Shown: positions 9,677-19,845, counted from the stretch's first letter. The stretch is 64,000 bases of DNA from Marinobacter sp. BW6 (GCF_008107725.1 NZ_VIRN01000037.1:372001-436000), one strand, 5' to 3'. Notes: generated from the letters alone by a model not told the origin. Translations and numbers: made by a program.

Positions 9677-10192
9677 CTACCCCTTCCCTGATTTCTGTTT
9701 GCGCAGACGCCGGATCTCTGCCCGCCGCCGGCTGAAAAACTCACTGATCACCTGGCTGCACTGGTCTGAGAGAACACCCCCAACCGCCGTCACATCCCAG
9801 TTAAGGTGGGGCTCTTCCAGCGTACGGCGGGCAGATTCTATCGCACCTGCCTTGGGCTCTCTGGCACCATAAACCAGTCGACTGATGCGGCCATGAACGA
9901 TGGCACCCACGCACATGGTACAGGGCTCCAGAGTAACGTAAAGCGTGGCATCGGGCAGCCGATAATTGCCCACCCTGGCGGCGGCATCGCGCAGGGCCCG
10001 GATTTCCGCATGGGCCGTGGGATCGCAACCGGAAATCGGCGCGTTAAAACCAGCGCCGATTTCCTTGCCATCGAGGACCACGACAGCACCAACAGGCACC
10101 TCGCCCTTTTCTGCAGCCTCACCAGCCAGCTGCAGCGCGCGATTCATCCAAAATTCGTCAATTTCATTGCGGTCAGGCATTGAATGCGGCAT
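9677..10192 (-). CDS. tadA: tRNA-specific adenosine deaminase TadA
   Basis: TadA deaminates the wobble adenosine of tRNA-Arg(ACG) to inosine and is essential in most bacteria. The zinc site is visible: the catalytic PTAHAEIRAL (His and the proton-shuttling Glu) and the PCTMCVGAIVHGRI Cys pair. The Asn in GFNAPIS and the C-terminal FFSRRRAEIRRLRKQ basic tail are family features. The ATG at 10192 gives 171 residues; a second in-frame ATG at 10180 would shorten it by four. It appears to head a tadA-galE-ugd transcript. Confidence 0.95.
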   Translation of the reverse strand: MPHSMPDRNEIDEFWMNRALQLAGEAAEKGEVPVGAVVVLDGKEIGAGFNAPISGCDPTAHAEIRALRDAAARVGNYRLPDATLYVTLEPCTMCVGAIVHGRISRLVYGAREPKAGAIESARRTLEEPHLNWDVTAVGGVLSDQCSQVISEFFSRRRAEIRRLRKQKSGKG

Positions 10193-10388
10193 TCCGTCGA
10201 TTATTCACAATCGGCACTATTTGACCATGCCCTGTCAGGCAACGGGAGAATACCGTCCGCCTTTCCGGATTTCCACTTGAATAAAAAATTCGATTGGCCA
10301 GCCGTCGCTACCTTGAATAAGCTTTCGGCCCCGTCTATTTTCCCCGCCCCAATCGCTTTGCCGCCAATCCTGATTCGTGCGGATTCAC

Positions 10389-10466
10389 GATAGCGAAACA
10401 ATTTCCTTCCGCACTAGAATCAACGCTCACGCAATCCAACATCGACCGGTGTCCTGAACTATCAAG
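10389..10466 (+). promoter_or_regulatory. Candidate promoter and operator of the AraC-type gene
   Basis: A TAGAAT hexamer (10415-10420) could be the -10 of the AraC-type gene. Its -35 position has no consensus hexamer but is overlapped by GATAGCGA (10389-10396), the pattern of an activator-dependent promoter. A related inverted copy, CTATCAAG (10459-10466), sits just before the start codon. The same GATAGCGA sequence recurs upstream of the next gene at 10892-10899. Assignment to the AraC protein is inference. Confidence 0.4.
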
Positions 10467-10469
10467 ACC

Positions 10470-10847
10470 ATGCCGAATAAGAGATCGACGTATCACAACA
10501 GACTGGATGAAGCGCTTGCCTACATCGCTCGCCACATGAAAGAAAGAATCCAGCTCGGTCATCTTTCTGAAGCGTCCGGTGTAAGCAAGCGAACGCTCGG
10601 TTATCTTTTTCTGCGCACCTACGGCATCACACCGATGGCCTTCTTGAAACAGGAGCGACTGAGAAAAGCCAGGATGCTACTTCAGCATGCTGACCCTTCC
10701 ACAGCCACGGTTACGAGTATCGCCCGAGAGTGCGGCTTTGCACACATGGGCCAGTTTTCGCTCGACTACAAGCGGCTGTTCAGAGAATCACCTTCCGAAA
10801 CCTTGAGCCAGAGCCAGACAGGCACGGGGAGCCCGGAGCGTTTGTAA
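10470..10847 (+). CDS. Stand-alone AraC-type DNA-binding domain protein
   Basis: A 125-residue protein made up almost only of the AraC/XylS double helix-turn-helix: the first HTH is in IQLGHLSEASGVSKRTLGYL, the second in VTSIARECGFAHMGQFSLDY, followed by the typical YKRLFRESPSE end. There is no room for a sensor domain, so it resembles the short MarA/SoxS class or the DNA-binding half of a CdhR-type regulator. The local target is not known. It precedes an exported protein and an outer-membrane protein on the same strand, and a shared GATAGCGA motif lies in front of both transcription units. Confidence 0.85.
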   Translation: MPNKRSTYHNRLDEALAYIARHMKERIQLGHLSEASGVSKRTLGYLFLRTYGITPMAFLKQERLRKARMLLQHADPSTATVTSIARECGFAHMGQFSLDYKRLFRESPSETLSQSQTGTGSPERL

Positions 10848-10870
10848 TCGACTGACGGCGCGCCCGTTCC

Positions 10871-10899
10871 GATAACGCTATGCGTTTTCTTGATAGCGA
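10871..10899 (+). promoter_or_regulatory. Direct repeat GATAACG/GATAGCG, candidate regulator site
   Basis: Two related heptamers, GATAACG (10871) and GATAGCG (10892), lie in the same orientation 21 bases apart, that is two helical turns, which is the usual spacing of AraC-family half sites. The second copy is the same octamer (GATAGCGA) found in front of the AraC-type gene. They are about 90-115 bases upstream of the exported-protein start at 10988. This may be the operator of the small exported-protein cluster. Confidence 0.4.
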
Positions 10900-10987
10900 C
10901 CGGACAGCTTTAGGGGAATAGTCAGACTATGAACGAGCAAGTTCTGACTTTCACACCGGATGTTATCAACGTCACGAGGTTCGATTG

Positions 10988-11599
10988 ATGAAAAGCTTCC
11001 AACGACTATCCCTAGCTGGATTGGTTTTTTGTGCCAGCCTGGCTGGTTTACCCAGCCAGATCGCCACTGCGGCAACTCCGAGCGACGGCTCAGTATCAGC
11101 AACCTTTGAAAAACCCTCGTTTTCGGCCAGCCAGACCCGGACGGTCAGCGCTGTCGTGAAATCCATTAACTACGAGACTCGCGAAATCACCCTGATCGAC
11201 GACATGGGTGAAACGCAAACGTTGATCGCCAGTGACGATGTCCGCAACCTGAAACAGGTTTCACCCGGAGACACTCTCGTTGCAGAGCATGTCCGCACTA
11301 TTTCCATTGAAGTCATGGCGGGAGACGGTCTTGGACCAGATCAGGCCGAAATGCTGGCAGCTGCGCGTGCCGATGAAGGCGAAATGCCGTCAGGCATGGC
11401 TGTGGATTCCGTTGTCATTGTTTCGGTCGTAAAAGCCATCAATCTTGAAGATAACACCTTCATTCTCGAAGGGCCTGACGGAGAATTGCAGGAATATGTT
11501 GCGAGAAATCCCGACAACCTCAGGCGAGCTGAGGTCGGCGATATCGTTGCGTTAACGATTACTGAGTCTCTGGCAGTCGCCGTAGAGAAGGCCAAATAA
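10988..11599 (+). CDS. Exported protein with a duplicated small beta domain, function unknown
   Basis: Not a characterised gene. The first ~28 residues form a signal peptide (LAGLVFCASLAGLPSQIATA, then an Ala-X-Ala-type site). The mature part has two related ~55-residue units: SAVVKSINYETREITLIDD and SVVKAINLEDNTFILEGPDG open them, and each continues through a segment ending in L(K/R)xxxxGD (NLKQVSPGDTLV, NLRRAEVGDIVAL). This is the pattern of a small OB-like beta barrel seen in several uncharacterised periplasmic proteins. The ATG at 10988 is preceded by GAGG nine bases away; an adjacent in-frame TTG is less likely. The next gene starts 76 bases downstream, so they may share a transcript. 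Confidence 0.75.
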   Translation: MKSFQRLSLAGLVFCASLAGLPSQIATAATPSDGSVSATFEKPSFSASQTRTVSAVVKSINYETREITLIDDMGETQTLIASDDVRNLKQVSPGDTLVAEHVRTISIEVMAGDGLGPDQAEMLAAARADEGEMPSGMAVDSVVIVSVVKAINLEDNTFILEGPDGELQEYVARNPDNLRRAEVGDIVALTITESLAVAVEKAK

Positions 11600-11675
11600 G
11601 AGTCACGAAAACGCCCGCTAAAACCGACTGGCGCAAGGATTACGCATACACCCTCGCCGGATGGCCGGAGAACTG

Positions 11676-12506
11676 ATGAAGAATTCAAAGCTACTTCTGC
11701 TAGCCCCCCTGGCCTTTCAAAGCGCAATGGCAGAAGAAGTCACTGGTGGTTGGCAATTTCAGTTAACGCCCTACCTTTGGTTGCCAACGATCAGCGGCAA
11801 GCTGAACTATGACATCCCCAGCAACAACAATAATGGTGGGTCCGCACGGGTTGATGTGGGACCGACCGACTGGCTTGACCTGCTGAACGGCGCGTTCCTC
11901 CTCCAGGGAGAAGCCCGAAAAGAACGCTTCCTTATTTTTTCAGATGTTATTTATCTGGGGCTGGAATCGGATGACGACCGAGTTGTGTCAGTCTTGTCAG
12001 GAACAGGCGACCGTCTTCCTGTAGATGCAAGCACAAACCTGAACACCAGTACCGACATCGATGGCTTCGCTGTGACTCTGGCAGGTGGTTATAACCTGCT
12101 CAGGGATGCTCGCTTATCGCTCGACGTTTTTGCAGGTACCCGTTACTTCAGCATTGAAGCAAAAACCAGCTGGAACCTGAGCGTTGACGTTGAGTTGCCA
12201 GGCGGAGGAACCGTTTTGGCCCGACAAGGATCCGTCGATTCCGACCAGGAATTCTGGGATGTGCTTGTCGGCACCAAAGGTGCGACCAACATTGGTAACG
12301 GCAACTGGTCTTTGAATTACTATCTTGATGTCGGAACCGGCGATGCTGACCTTACCTGGCAAGCACTGGCCGGCGCATCCTACGCATTCGGGTGGGGAGG
12401 CTTGATGATCAGCTATAGACACCTGGAGTATGATCTCGGTTCACAGGGTCTTATGCAGGATTTCAGTTTTAGCGGACCCATGTTTGGCGCCCGCTTCTCG
12501 TTCTAG
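11676..12506 (+). CDS. Outer-membrane beta-barrel protein
   Basis: A 276-residue exported protein, probably an eight-to-ten-strand outer-membrane barrel. After a short signal peptide (KLLLLAPLAFQSAMA), alternating hydrophobic strands with aromatic girdle residues follow (GWQFQLTPYLWLPTISGKL, RLSLDVFAGTRYFSI, GGLMISYRHLEYDL), and the chain ends in Phe (FGARFSF), the BAM recognition signature. The ATG at 11676 has a GGAG Shine-Dalgarno; the upstream ATG at 11661 would spoil the signal peptide. It follows the duplicated-domain protein on the same strand. The cargo or role is unknown. Confidence 0.82.
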   Translation: MKNSKLLLLAPLAFQSAMAEEVTGGWQFQLTPYLWLPTISGKLNYDIPSNNNNGGSARVDVGPTDWLDLLNGAFLLQGEARKERFLIFSDVIYLGLESDDDRVVSVLSGTGDRLPVDASTNLNTSTDIDGFAVTLAGGYNLLRDARLSLDVFAGTRYFSIEAKTSWNLSVDVELPGGGTVLARQGSVDSDQEFWDVLVGTKGATNIGNGNWSLNYYLDVGTGDADLTWQALAGASYAFGWGGLMISYRHLEYDLGSQGLMQDFSFSGPMFGARFSF

Positions 12507-12565
12507 CGACGAACCCTTGAACCTCTGGTAGCGACAGCACATTCCGCTCCAGCACTCAGGCACGA

Positions 12566-14143
12566 TCATTCCCACTCAATCGTAGCCGGCGGCTTGGACG
12601 AGACATCGTAGGTCACCCGGGAAACCCCGGTGATCTCGTTGATGATCCGGTTGGAAACGATCTCAAGGAGATCGTACGGCAGATGCGCCCAACGGGCGGT
12701 CATGAAATCGATGGTTTCAACAGCACGAAGGGCCACCACGTATTCATAGCGGCGGGCATCCCCTACCACGCCCACCGACTTGACCGGCAGGAAAACCGCG
12801 AAGGCCTGGCTGGTCTTGTGGTAGAAATCCGCCCTGTGCAGCTCTTCTAGGAATATGGCATCGGCACGGCGCAGGATATCGGCGTACTCCTTTTTCACCT
12901 CGCCCAGGATACGAACGCCAAGGCCCGGTCCCGGGAACGGGTGGCGGTAAACCATGTCATACGGCAAGCCGAGCTCAAGACCGATGCGGCGCACCTCATC
13001 CTTGAACAACTCTCGCAGCGGCTCCACCAGCTTCATTTTCATGGTTTCCGGCAAGCCACCTACGTTGTGGTGGGACTTGATCACATGCGCCTTGCCGGTC
13101 TTGGACGCGGCAGACTCGATGACATCCGGATAGATCGTGCCCTGTGCCAGCCAGTTCACATCCTTAATATTGGCGGCCTCGTCGTCGAACACGTCGATAA
13201 AGGTATTGCCGATGATCTTCCGTTTCTGCTCGGGATCATTGACGCCTTTGAGCTTGGACAGGAACAGGTCTTCGGCATCAACCCGAATCACTTTTACGCC
13301 CATGTTGCTGGCGAACATGTCCATAACCTGGTCGCCTTCGTGAAGACGCAGGAGGCCGTTATCCACGAACACGCAGGTCAGCTGATCACCGATAGCACGA
13401 TGCAGCAGTGCTGCCGTTACCGATGAGTCCACACCACCGGACAGGCCGAGCAACACCTTGTCGCTGCCGACCTGGGCTCGAATCTGCTGAACTGCGTCAT
13501 CCACGATTTTGGCCGGTGTCCACAGGGCTTCACATTTACAGATAGTCAGGATGAAATGTTCGAGGATTCGCTTACCCTGGAGGGTGTGGGTTACCTCCGG
13601 GTGGAACTGAACACCGTAAAGATTTCGGCTGAGATCCTGCATCGCAGAAATCGGCGCACTTTCGGTGGAGGCCAGCAATTCAAAGCCTTCCGGCATTGCT
13701 ACAACCTTGTCACCATGGCTCATCCACACGTCCAGCAGGGACTCACCAGCTGGTGTCAGGTGATCGGTAATGTCCGCCAACAGCGGGCCCTTGGCGCGCA
13801 CCTTGACCTGGGCATAGCCGAACTCGCGTTTCTCGGAGCTGGCAACACGGCCTCCAAGCTGCTCTGCCATGGTTTGCATGCCGTAGCAGATGCCAAGTAC
13901 CGGAATACCACGCTCAAAAAGTCCTTCCGGCGCTCGGGGACCGCCCAGCTGGGTTACCGACTCCGGACCACCGGCAAGAATAATCCCTTTAGGATTGAAT
14001 TCATTGAGCTCTTCATCGGTAATATCGAACGCCTTGATCTCACAGTAGACGCCGATTTCCCGTACACGGCGGGCGATCAGCTGGGTGTACTGGGAACCGA
14101 AATCGAGAATCAGGATGCGGTGATCGTGAATATTCTGGGCCAT
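12566..14143 (-). CDS. guaA: GMP synthase (glutamine-hydrolysing)
   Basis: GuaA converts XMP to GMP with ATP and glutamine. The class I amidotransferase domain comes first with its nucleophile in [16 protein letters not shown] and the His/Glu pair in [12 protein letters not shown]; the ATP pyrophosphatase domain follows with the PP-loop [15 protein letters not shown], and the C-terminal dimerisation domain ends in the usual KPPATIEWE. The 525-residue length is standard. It lies 62 bases after guaB on the same strand, with a hairpin between them that could tune guaA expression. Confidence 0.98.
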   Translation of the reverse strand: MAQNIHDHRILILDFGSQYTQLIARRVREIGVYCEIKAFDITDEELNEFNPKGIILAGGPESVTQLGGPRAPEGLFERGIPVLGICYGMQTMAEQLGGRVASSEKREFGYAQVKVRAKGPLLADITDHLTPAGESLLDVWMSHGDKVVAMPEGFELLASTESAPISAMQDLSRNLYGVQFHPEVTHTLQGKRILEHFILTICKCEALWTPAKIVDDAVQQIRAQVGSDKVLLGLSGGVDSSVTAALLHRAIGDQLTCVFVDNGLLRLHEGDQVMDMFASNMGVKVIRVDAEDLFLSKLKGVNDPEQKRKIIGNTFIDVFDDEAANIKDVNWLAQGTIYPDVIESAASKTGKAHVIKSHHNVGGLPETMKMKLVEPLRELFKDEVRRIGLELGLPYDMVYRHPFPGPGLGVRILGEVKKEYADILRRADAIFLEELHRADFYHKTSQAFAVFLPVKSVGVVGDARRYEYVVALRAVETIDFMTARWAHLPYDLLEIVSNRIINEITGVSRVTYDVSSKPPATIEWE

Positions 14144-14167
14144 GGAGTCCTCGGAGCTGAATAAACA

Positions 14168-14190
14168 ACGCGGCCCTCTGGGGGCCGCGT
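14168..14190 (-). terminator. Hairpin between guaB and guaA (possible attenuator)
   Basis: A nine-base-pair GC-rich stem (ACGCGGCCC with GGGCCGCGT, five-base loop) lies in the 62-base guaB-guaA gap. Read in the guaBA direction it is followed by TTGTTTATT, a U-rich but interrupted tract. It could act as a partial terminator lowering guaA relative to guaB, or as a processing/stability structure. Confidence 0.5.
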
Positions 14191-14205
14191 CTGGTAGGGC
14201 AATGA

Positions 14206-15705
<1,500 letters not shown>

Positions 15706-15755
15706 TCAATGCCGTACCCGCGGCGGTACGACAAAGCAAAATCCTTAATCGATCT

Positions 15756-15784
15756 ATTATAATGGGGCTCTCGGGGACAGTAAA
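15756..15784 (-). promoter_or_regulatory. Sigma-70 promoter of guaBA
   Basis: On the minus strand a TTTACT -35 hexamer (15784-15779) is separated by exactly 17 bases from a perfect TATAAT -10 (15761-15756). Transcription would start near 15749, about 80 bases before guaB. A near-palindrome GTACCCGCGGCGGTAC (about 15713-15728) lies in the leader and may be an operator or RNA hairpin. Confidence 0.8.
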
Positions 15785-15861
15785 CCGGCCCGTTTTTAAG
15801 GTTCCATTGCATCTTTTTGAAATTTCGCTATTTTTACCCTCCCTCTTTTCGGCTATTGCGT

Positions 15862-17250
15862 ATGTATAACGACGGATCAGGACCGGCGACGCCGCATCTT
15901 CAGGACTCCCGCCCCCGGGCACTCAGTGTCAGTGAGCTGAACCACCAGGCCAGACACCTGCTGGAATCCAGCTTTATGCAGGTATGGGTGGAAGGTGAAC
16001 TCTCCGGATTTTCACGCCCCTCATCCGGCCACTGGTACTTTTCGCTGAAAGACCGAAAATGCCAGGTTCGCTGCGCCATGTTCCGGGGAATGAATCAGCG
16101 TATCCGCACGCTTCCCAAGGAGGGTGACCAGGTCCGGATTCGCGGCAAGGTGACTCTCTACGAGAACCGGGGCGATTTCCAGATCATCGTGGAGCATATT
16201 GAACCGGCGGGGCTCGGCGCCCTGCAGCAGGCTTTTGAGGAGCTCAAGCGCAAGCTGCTGGCCGAGGGACTGTTTGAGCAGGGCCGTAAGAAACCGCTGC
16301 CCTCACTGCCAAGGCACATCGGGGTGGTGACTTCACCTACCGGCGCCGCGATCCACGACATACTGACCGTTCTTGCCCGGCGCTGCCCCGCTATTCCGGT
16401 GACACTCTACCCCACTGCCGTGCAAGGCAAAGCCGCCACAGCCGACATTGTCCGAGCCATTGAAACCGCCCAGAGCCACGGCGTTGCAGACGTGCTGATC
16501 ATCGGCCGGGGCGGCGGCTCCCTGGAAGACCTGTGGTGCTTCAATGAAGAGGCGGTGGCCCGGGCCATTGCCGCTTGCCGGATTCCCACCGTCAGTGCGG
16601 TTGGGCACGAAGTGGATGTCACCATTGCGGATTTTGTGGCCGATCTCAGGGCGCCGACACCCTCGGCTGCAGCCGAGAAAATTTCACCGGATCAGTCCCA
16701 TTGGCTCCAACAGATTCGCGAGCGGGAATCCCGGCTTTCCAATGCCATGAGCCTTGCCCTCAAGCGCCTGGCCACACAACTCGGACACCTGGGTGCCCGG
16801 TTGCGGGATCCACGAAGGGAACTTTTAGAGAAAACCCAGCGCATGGATGAGCTGGAGCTGCGACTTCAGAAGGCTATGCGACAGCGCCTTACAACCGTTG
16901 GCGTGCGCAATGATCACCTGCGCCAGAGACTGGTCATGCAGTCACCACGCCGCCAGCTTTCGGATAGCCAGGAAGGCCTCCGGCGCGTGAGCGAGCGATT
17001 GGTTTCTGTGATGCAACAGAATCTGAAGCAGCGTCGCGACTACCTGGAACACGCGGCGCAGACCCTGAATGTGGTCAGTCCCCTGGCGACGCTTGGACGA
17101 GGGTATTCCATTGTCCGCGACAACAGTGGAAACATTCTCCGGGATGCGTCCAACGTTAACCCGGGCGATGTCATTTCGGCCCGCGTTGCGCGAGGTGAAA
17201 TGACTGCGAAGGTGACTTCAGTCAAATCTGGTGAAGAAACTGGCCCCTGA
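15862..17250 (+). CDS. xseA: Exodeoxyribonuclease VII large subunit
   Basis: XseA is the catalytic large subunit of ExoVII, which degrades single-stranded DNA to oligonucleotides. The N-terminal OB domain (QVWVEGELSGFSRPSSGHWY), the catalytic core with GVVTSPTGAAIHDI and IGRGGGSLEDLWCFNEE, then HEVDVTIADFVADLRAPTPS, and the long C-terminal coiled coil are all clear. The ATG at 15862 (MYNDGSG) gives 462 residues; TTGs upstream could extend it. The small subunit xseB is not in this window, as in many genomes. It is divergent from guaBA with about 190 bases between. Confidence 0.95.
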   Translation: MYNDGSGPATPHLQDSRPRALSVSELNHQARHLLESSFMQVWVEGELSGFSRPSSGHWYFSLKDRKCQVRCAMFRGMNQRIRTLPKEGDQVRIRGKVTLYENRGDFQIIVEHIEPAGLGALQQAFEELKRKLLAEGLFEQGRKKPLPSLPRHIGVVTSPTGAAIHDILTVLARRCPAIPVTLYPTAVQGKAATADIVRAIETAQSHGVADVLIIGRGGGSLEDLWCFNEEAVARAIAACRIPTVSAVGHEVDVTIADFVADLRAPTPSAAAEKISPDQSHWLQQIRERESRLSNAMSLALKRLATQLGHLGARLRDPRRELLEKTQRMDELELRLQKAMRQRLTTVGVRNDHLRQRLVMQSPRRQLSDSQEGLRRVSERLVSVMQQNLKQRRDYLEHAAQTLNVVSPLATLGRGYSIVRDNSGNILRDASNVNPGDVISARVARGEMTAKVTSVKSGEETGP

Positions 17251-17353
17251 AGCCCCCAGTCTAAGCCAATGGTCTACTAGTCCATGATTTCAAACGGCCT
17301 AAAGTTGTCAGGAAACAGACTAAAACAACAACAGGCACGATGAGGTGGAATGT

Positions 17354-19228
17354 ATGTACTACCACTCAGAGTTCCGGCGGTCGATAGACAAACCGGACGA
17401 CTTCTGGCGTGAACAGGCGGAAAAAATAGACTGGATTGAACCGCCGAAAACCATCTGGCAGCCAACCGACAATGGCCACGGACAGTGGTTCCCTGACGGC
17501 ACCCTGAACAGCTGCGATGTTGCCCTGGATGCCAACATCCGGGCGGGCCGAGGCGAACAGAAAGCCCTGATCTACGATTCCCCGGTAACCGACACCCAGC
17601 GCTCCTACACCTACAACGAACTCACCGACGAAGTTGCCCGGTTCGCCGGCGCCCTGAAAGACCGTGGCATCACCAAAGGTGACCGGGTCATCATCTACAT
17701 GCCGATGATTCCTGAAGCAGTCGTTGCGATGCTGGGCTGTGCGCGCATCGGGGCCATTCACTCCGTCGTCTTTGGCGGATTTGCCGCTCACGAACTGGCC
17801 GTGCGCATCGACGACGCAACTCCCAAGGCACTGATTACTGCTTCGTGCGGCATAGAAGTCACCAAAGTGATCGAGTATAAGCCTCTGGTCGACAGGGCCA
17901 TCGATCAGGCCAGCCACAAACCGGAAACCTGCATTGTTTACCAGCGCCCCCAGGCGAAGGCCGACCTTCAGGCTGGCCGGGACCATGACTGGAACGAGTT
18001 GATGAAAGCGGCTGAACCAGCCGACCCGGTGCCCGTAAAATCAACGGATCCGCTGTATATCCTGTACACCTCTGGCACTACCGGAAAACCGAAGGGTGTG
18101 GTTCGGGATAATGGGGGCCACGCGGTCGCGCTGAACTACAGCATGAAGCTGGTCTACGACGCCAAACCCGGCGATGTATACTGGGCCGCCTCCGACGTTG
18201 GCTGGGTCGTTGGCCACAGCTATATCGTTTACGCCCCACTGTTCGCGGGCTGCACTACCATCATGTACGAAGGCAAGCCTGTCAAAACGCCGGATGCCGG
18301 TGCCTTCTGGCGAGTGGTGCAGGACCACAAGGTCAACATGCTGTTTACCGCCCCGACGGCATTCCGCGCTGTCCGCAAGGAAGACCCGGAAGCCGATCAG
18401 CTGTCACGCTATGACATCAGCTCACTGAAACGCCTGTTCCTGGCCGGCGAACGCCTGGATCCAGCCACCTATGAATGGCTGAAGGAACATACCAGCCTGC
18501 CGGTTCTTGACCACTGGTGGCAGACCGAAACCGGGTGGGCCATTTGCTGTAATCCGGTGGGTATCGAAATGATGGCCACCAAGCCAGGCTCGGCGACCGT
18601 GCCCTCCCCCGGCTACAACGTCCAGGTGGTGGACATGAAAGGCAGCCAGATGCCTGCAGGCGAGCAGGGGCAGATCGCCGTAAAACTACCACTGCCGCCG
18701 GGCTGCATGATGACAGTCTGGGGCGACGACGACCGCTTCCGAAAAACCTATCTGGAGCCCATTGCGGGGTTCTACAGTTCCGGCGACGGCGGATTTATAG
18801 ACGATGACGGGTATGTGTTCGTCATGGGCCGTACCGATGATGTTATTAATGTGGCTGGCCACCGGCTTTCCACTGGCGAGATGGAAGAAGTGGTAGCCTC
18901 CCATCCAGCCATAGCCGAATGCTGCGTGGTCGGCGCTCACGACGACATGAAAGGGCAAATCCCCATCGGCCTGGTTCTCATCAAGGATGGCGCAACCATC
19001 GACCATGATGAACTGGAAGATGAACTGGTGGAGATGGTTCGCGATAAAATCGGTGCAATCGCCTGTTTCCGGCGTGCCCTGGTCGTCGATCGCTTGCCCA
19101 AGACCCGTTCCGGCAAAATCCTCAGACGGGTTATCCGACAGATTGCCGATGGCGAGGACTACTCGGTACCCAGCACCATTGATGACCCGGCCATTCTGGA
19201 AGAAATCAGCGAGCAATTTCGCCACTGA
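17354..19228 (+). CDS. prpE: Propionyl-CoA synthetase (ACSS3/PrpE-like acyl-CoA ligase)
   Basis: An AMP-forming short-chain acyl-CoA synthetase. The phosphate-binding P-loop is LYILYTSGTTGKPKGVVRD, the A8 hinge and C-terminal domain are visible, and the acetylatable Lys is in PKTRSGKILRRVIRQ. The acyl-pocket and overall alignment (e.g. VFGGFAAHELAVRIDDATPK, SDVGWVVGHSYIVYAPL) fit PrpE rather than Acs. The ATG at 17354 has a GAGGTGGA Shine-Dalgarno; a GTG ten bases upstream is unlikely. It stands alone, without prpBCD, so it probably serves propionate or short-chain acid salvage. A strong terminator follows. Confidence 0.88.
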   Translation: MYYHSEFRRSIDKPDDFWREQAEKIDWIEPPKTIWQPTDNGHGQWFPDGTLNSCDVALDANIRAGRGEQKALIYDSPVTDTQRSYTYNELTDEVARFAGALKDRGITKGDRVIIYMPMIPEAVVAMLGCARIGAIHSVVFGGFAAHELAVRIDDATPKALITASCGIEVTKVIEYKPLVDRAIDQASHKPETCIVYQRPQAKADLQAGRDHDWNELMKAAEPADPVPVKSTDPLYILYTSGTTGKPKGVVRDNGGHAVALNYSMKLVYDAKPGDVYWAASDVGWVVGHSYIVYAPLFAGCTTIMYEGKPVKTPDAGAFWRVVQDHKVNMLFTAPTAFRAVRKEDPEADQLSRYDISSLKRLFLAGERLDPATYEWLKEHTSLPVLDHWWQTETGWAICCNPVGIEMMATKPGSATVPSPGYNVQVVDMKGSQMPAGEQGQIAVKLPLPPGCMMTVWGDDDRFRKTYLEPIAGFYSSGDGGFIDDDGYVFVMGRTDDVINVAGHRLSTGEMEEVVASHPAIAECCVVGAHDDMKGQIPIGLVLIKDGATIDHDELEDELVEMVRDKIGAIACFRRALVVDRLPKTRSGKILRRVIRQIADGEDYSVPSTIDDPAILEEISEQFRH

Positions 19229-19245
19229 TAGAAGCGCCCTGAACC

Positions 19246-19282
19246 GTGCCCGCCTCCGGAAAACGGATGGCGGGCACTTTTT
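19246..19282 (+). terminator. Rho-independent terminator of prpE
   Basis: A nine-pair stem GTGCCCGCC/GGCGGGCAC with an inner TCCG/CGGA pair and one bulge is followed directly by five Ts. It lies 17 bases after the prpE stop. Confidence 0.88.
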
Positions 19283-19350
19283 GTTCAACCAAATCCCAAG
19301 CCGTTGTTTTTGCCGAGAATAAAACCTGCACTAAAGGTGCAAAAATTTCG

Positions 19351-19378
19351 TTGACGCCCCCCAAAGTCGGTCTATACT
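19351..19378 (+). promoter_or_regulatory. Sigma-70 promoter of the cold-shock gene
   Basis: TTGACG (19351-19356) and TATACT (19373-19378) are spaced 16 bases apart. Transcription would begin near 19385, giving an unusually long leader of about 160 bases before the csp start codon. Confidence 0.8.
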
Positions 19379-19384
19379 GAAATT

Positions 19385-19544
19385 GCTGTGAAAATACAGC
19401 GGTATTTGGTGAATGCGTTTCAACGTCCTGCCGAAGTGCTCTTCGTTGCCCCTTCCTCAGTACTCTCTGGATTTCTCAGCAACGATTCCATGTGGAATTT
19501 TGAAGGTCCCGTGAGGGCAAATTACAGAAAGACAGGAAAGATCA
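19385..19544 (+). ncRNA. Structured 5' leader of the cold-shock mRNA
   Basis: The predicted leader contains three small perfect hairpins: GCTGT/ACAGC at the very 5' end (19385-19400), CGAAG/CTTCG (19432-19445) and ATTCCA/TGGAAT (19485-19498). Long structured leaders are typical of cold-inducible csp genes, where the fold changes with temperature. I do not see a clear match to the E. coli cold box. Confidence 0.5.
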
Positions 19545-19754
19545 ATGTCCGATACTAAAACCGGCCACGTTAAGTGGTTTAACGAGTCCAAAGGCTTTGG
19601 CTTCATTGCTCAGGACGGTGGCAGCGACGTGTTTGTTCACTACAGCGCAATCAATGCAAGCGGTTTCCGTACCCTGACCGAAGGCCAGCAGGTACAGTTC
19701 ACCGTAACACAGGGCCCGAAAGGTCCGCAGGCGGAAAACGTTACCCCGGTCTGA
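19545..19754 (+). CDS. Cold-shock protein, CspA family
   Basis: A 69-residue single cold-shock domain protein: a five-stranded OB fold that binds single-stranded RNA and DNA and melts mRNA structure. RNP1 is [11 protein letters not shown] and RNP2 is DVFVHYSAI. The start has a purine-rich Shine-Dalgarno (GGAAAG) five bases upstream. It is monocistronic, with its own promoter and long leader, and converges with leuA. Which CspA paralogue it corresponds to cannot be judged here. Confidence 0.96.
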   Translation: MSDTKTGHVKWFNESKGFGFIAQDGGSDVFVHYSAINASGFRTLTEGQQVQFTVTQGPKGPQAENVTPV

Positions 19755-19799
19755 GGGTCTACGCTCCGTCCTTTGCCCCTCACGGGCATCGGAAAACCA

Positions 19800-19825
19800 A
19801 CAAGCCGGCACTCGTGCCGGCTTGT
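19800..19825 (-). terminator. Terminator hairpin between csp and leuA
   Basis: A perfect 11-pair stem ACAAGCCGGCA/TGCCGGCTTGT with a four-base loop lies between the convergent csp and leuA genes. Read on the minus strand it is followed by TGGTTTTCC, so leuA termination is the better fit; it may also slow csp transcripts. Confidence 0.75.
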
Positions 19826-19845
19826 GTCGTCAGGGCGGTGCGCTA

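Noticed and set aside
10848-10987. Small gene between the AraC-type gene and the exported protein
   Set aside because: The only plus-strand frames are very short and lack a Shine-Dalgarno; the gap is better explained as promoter and leader.
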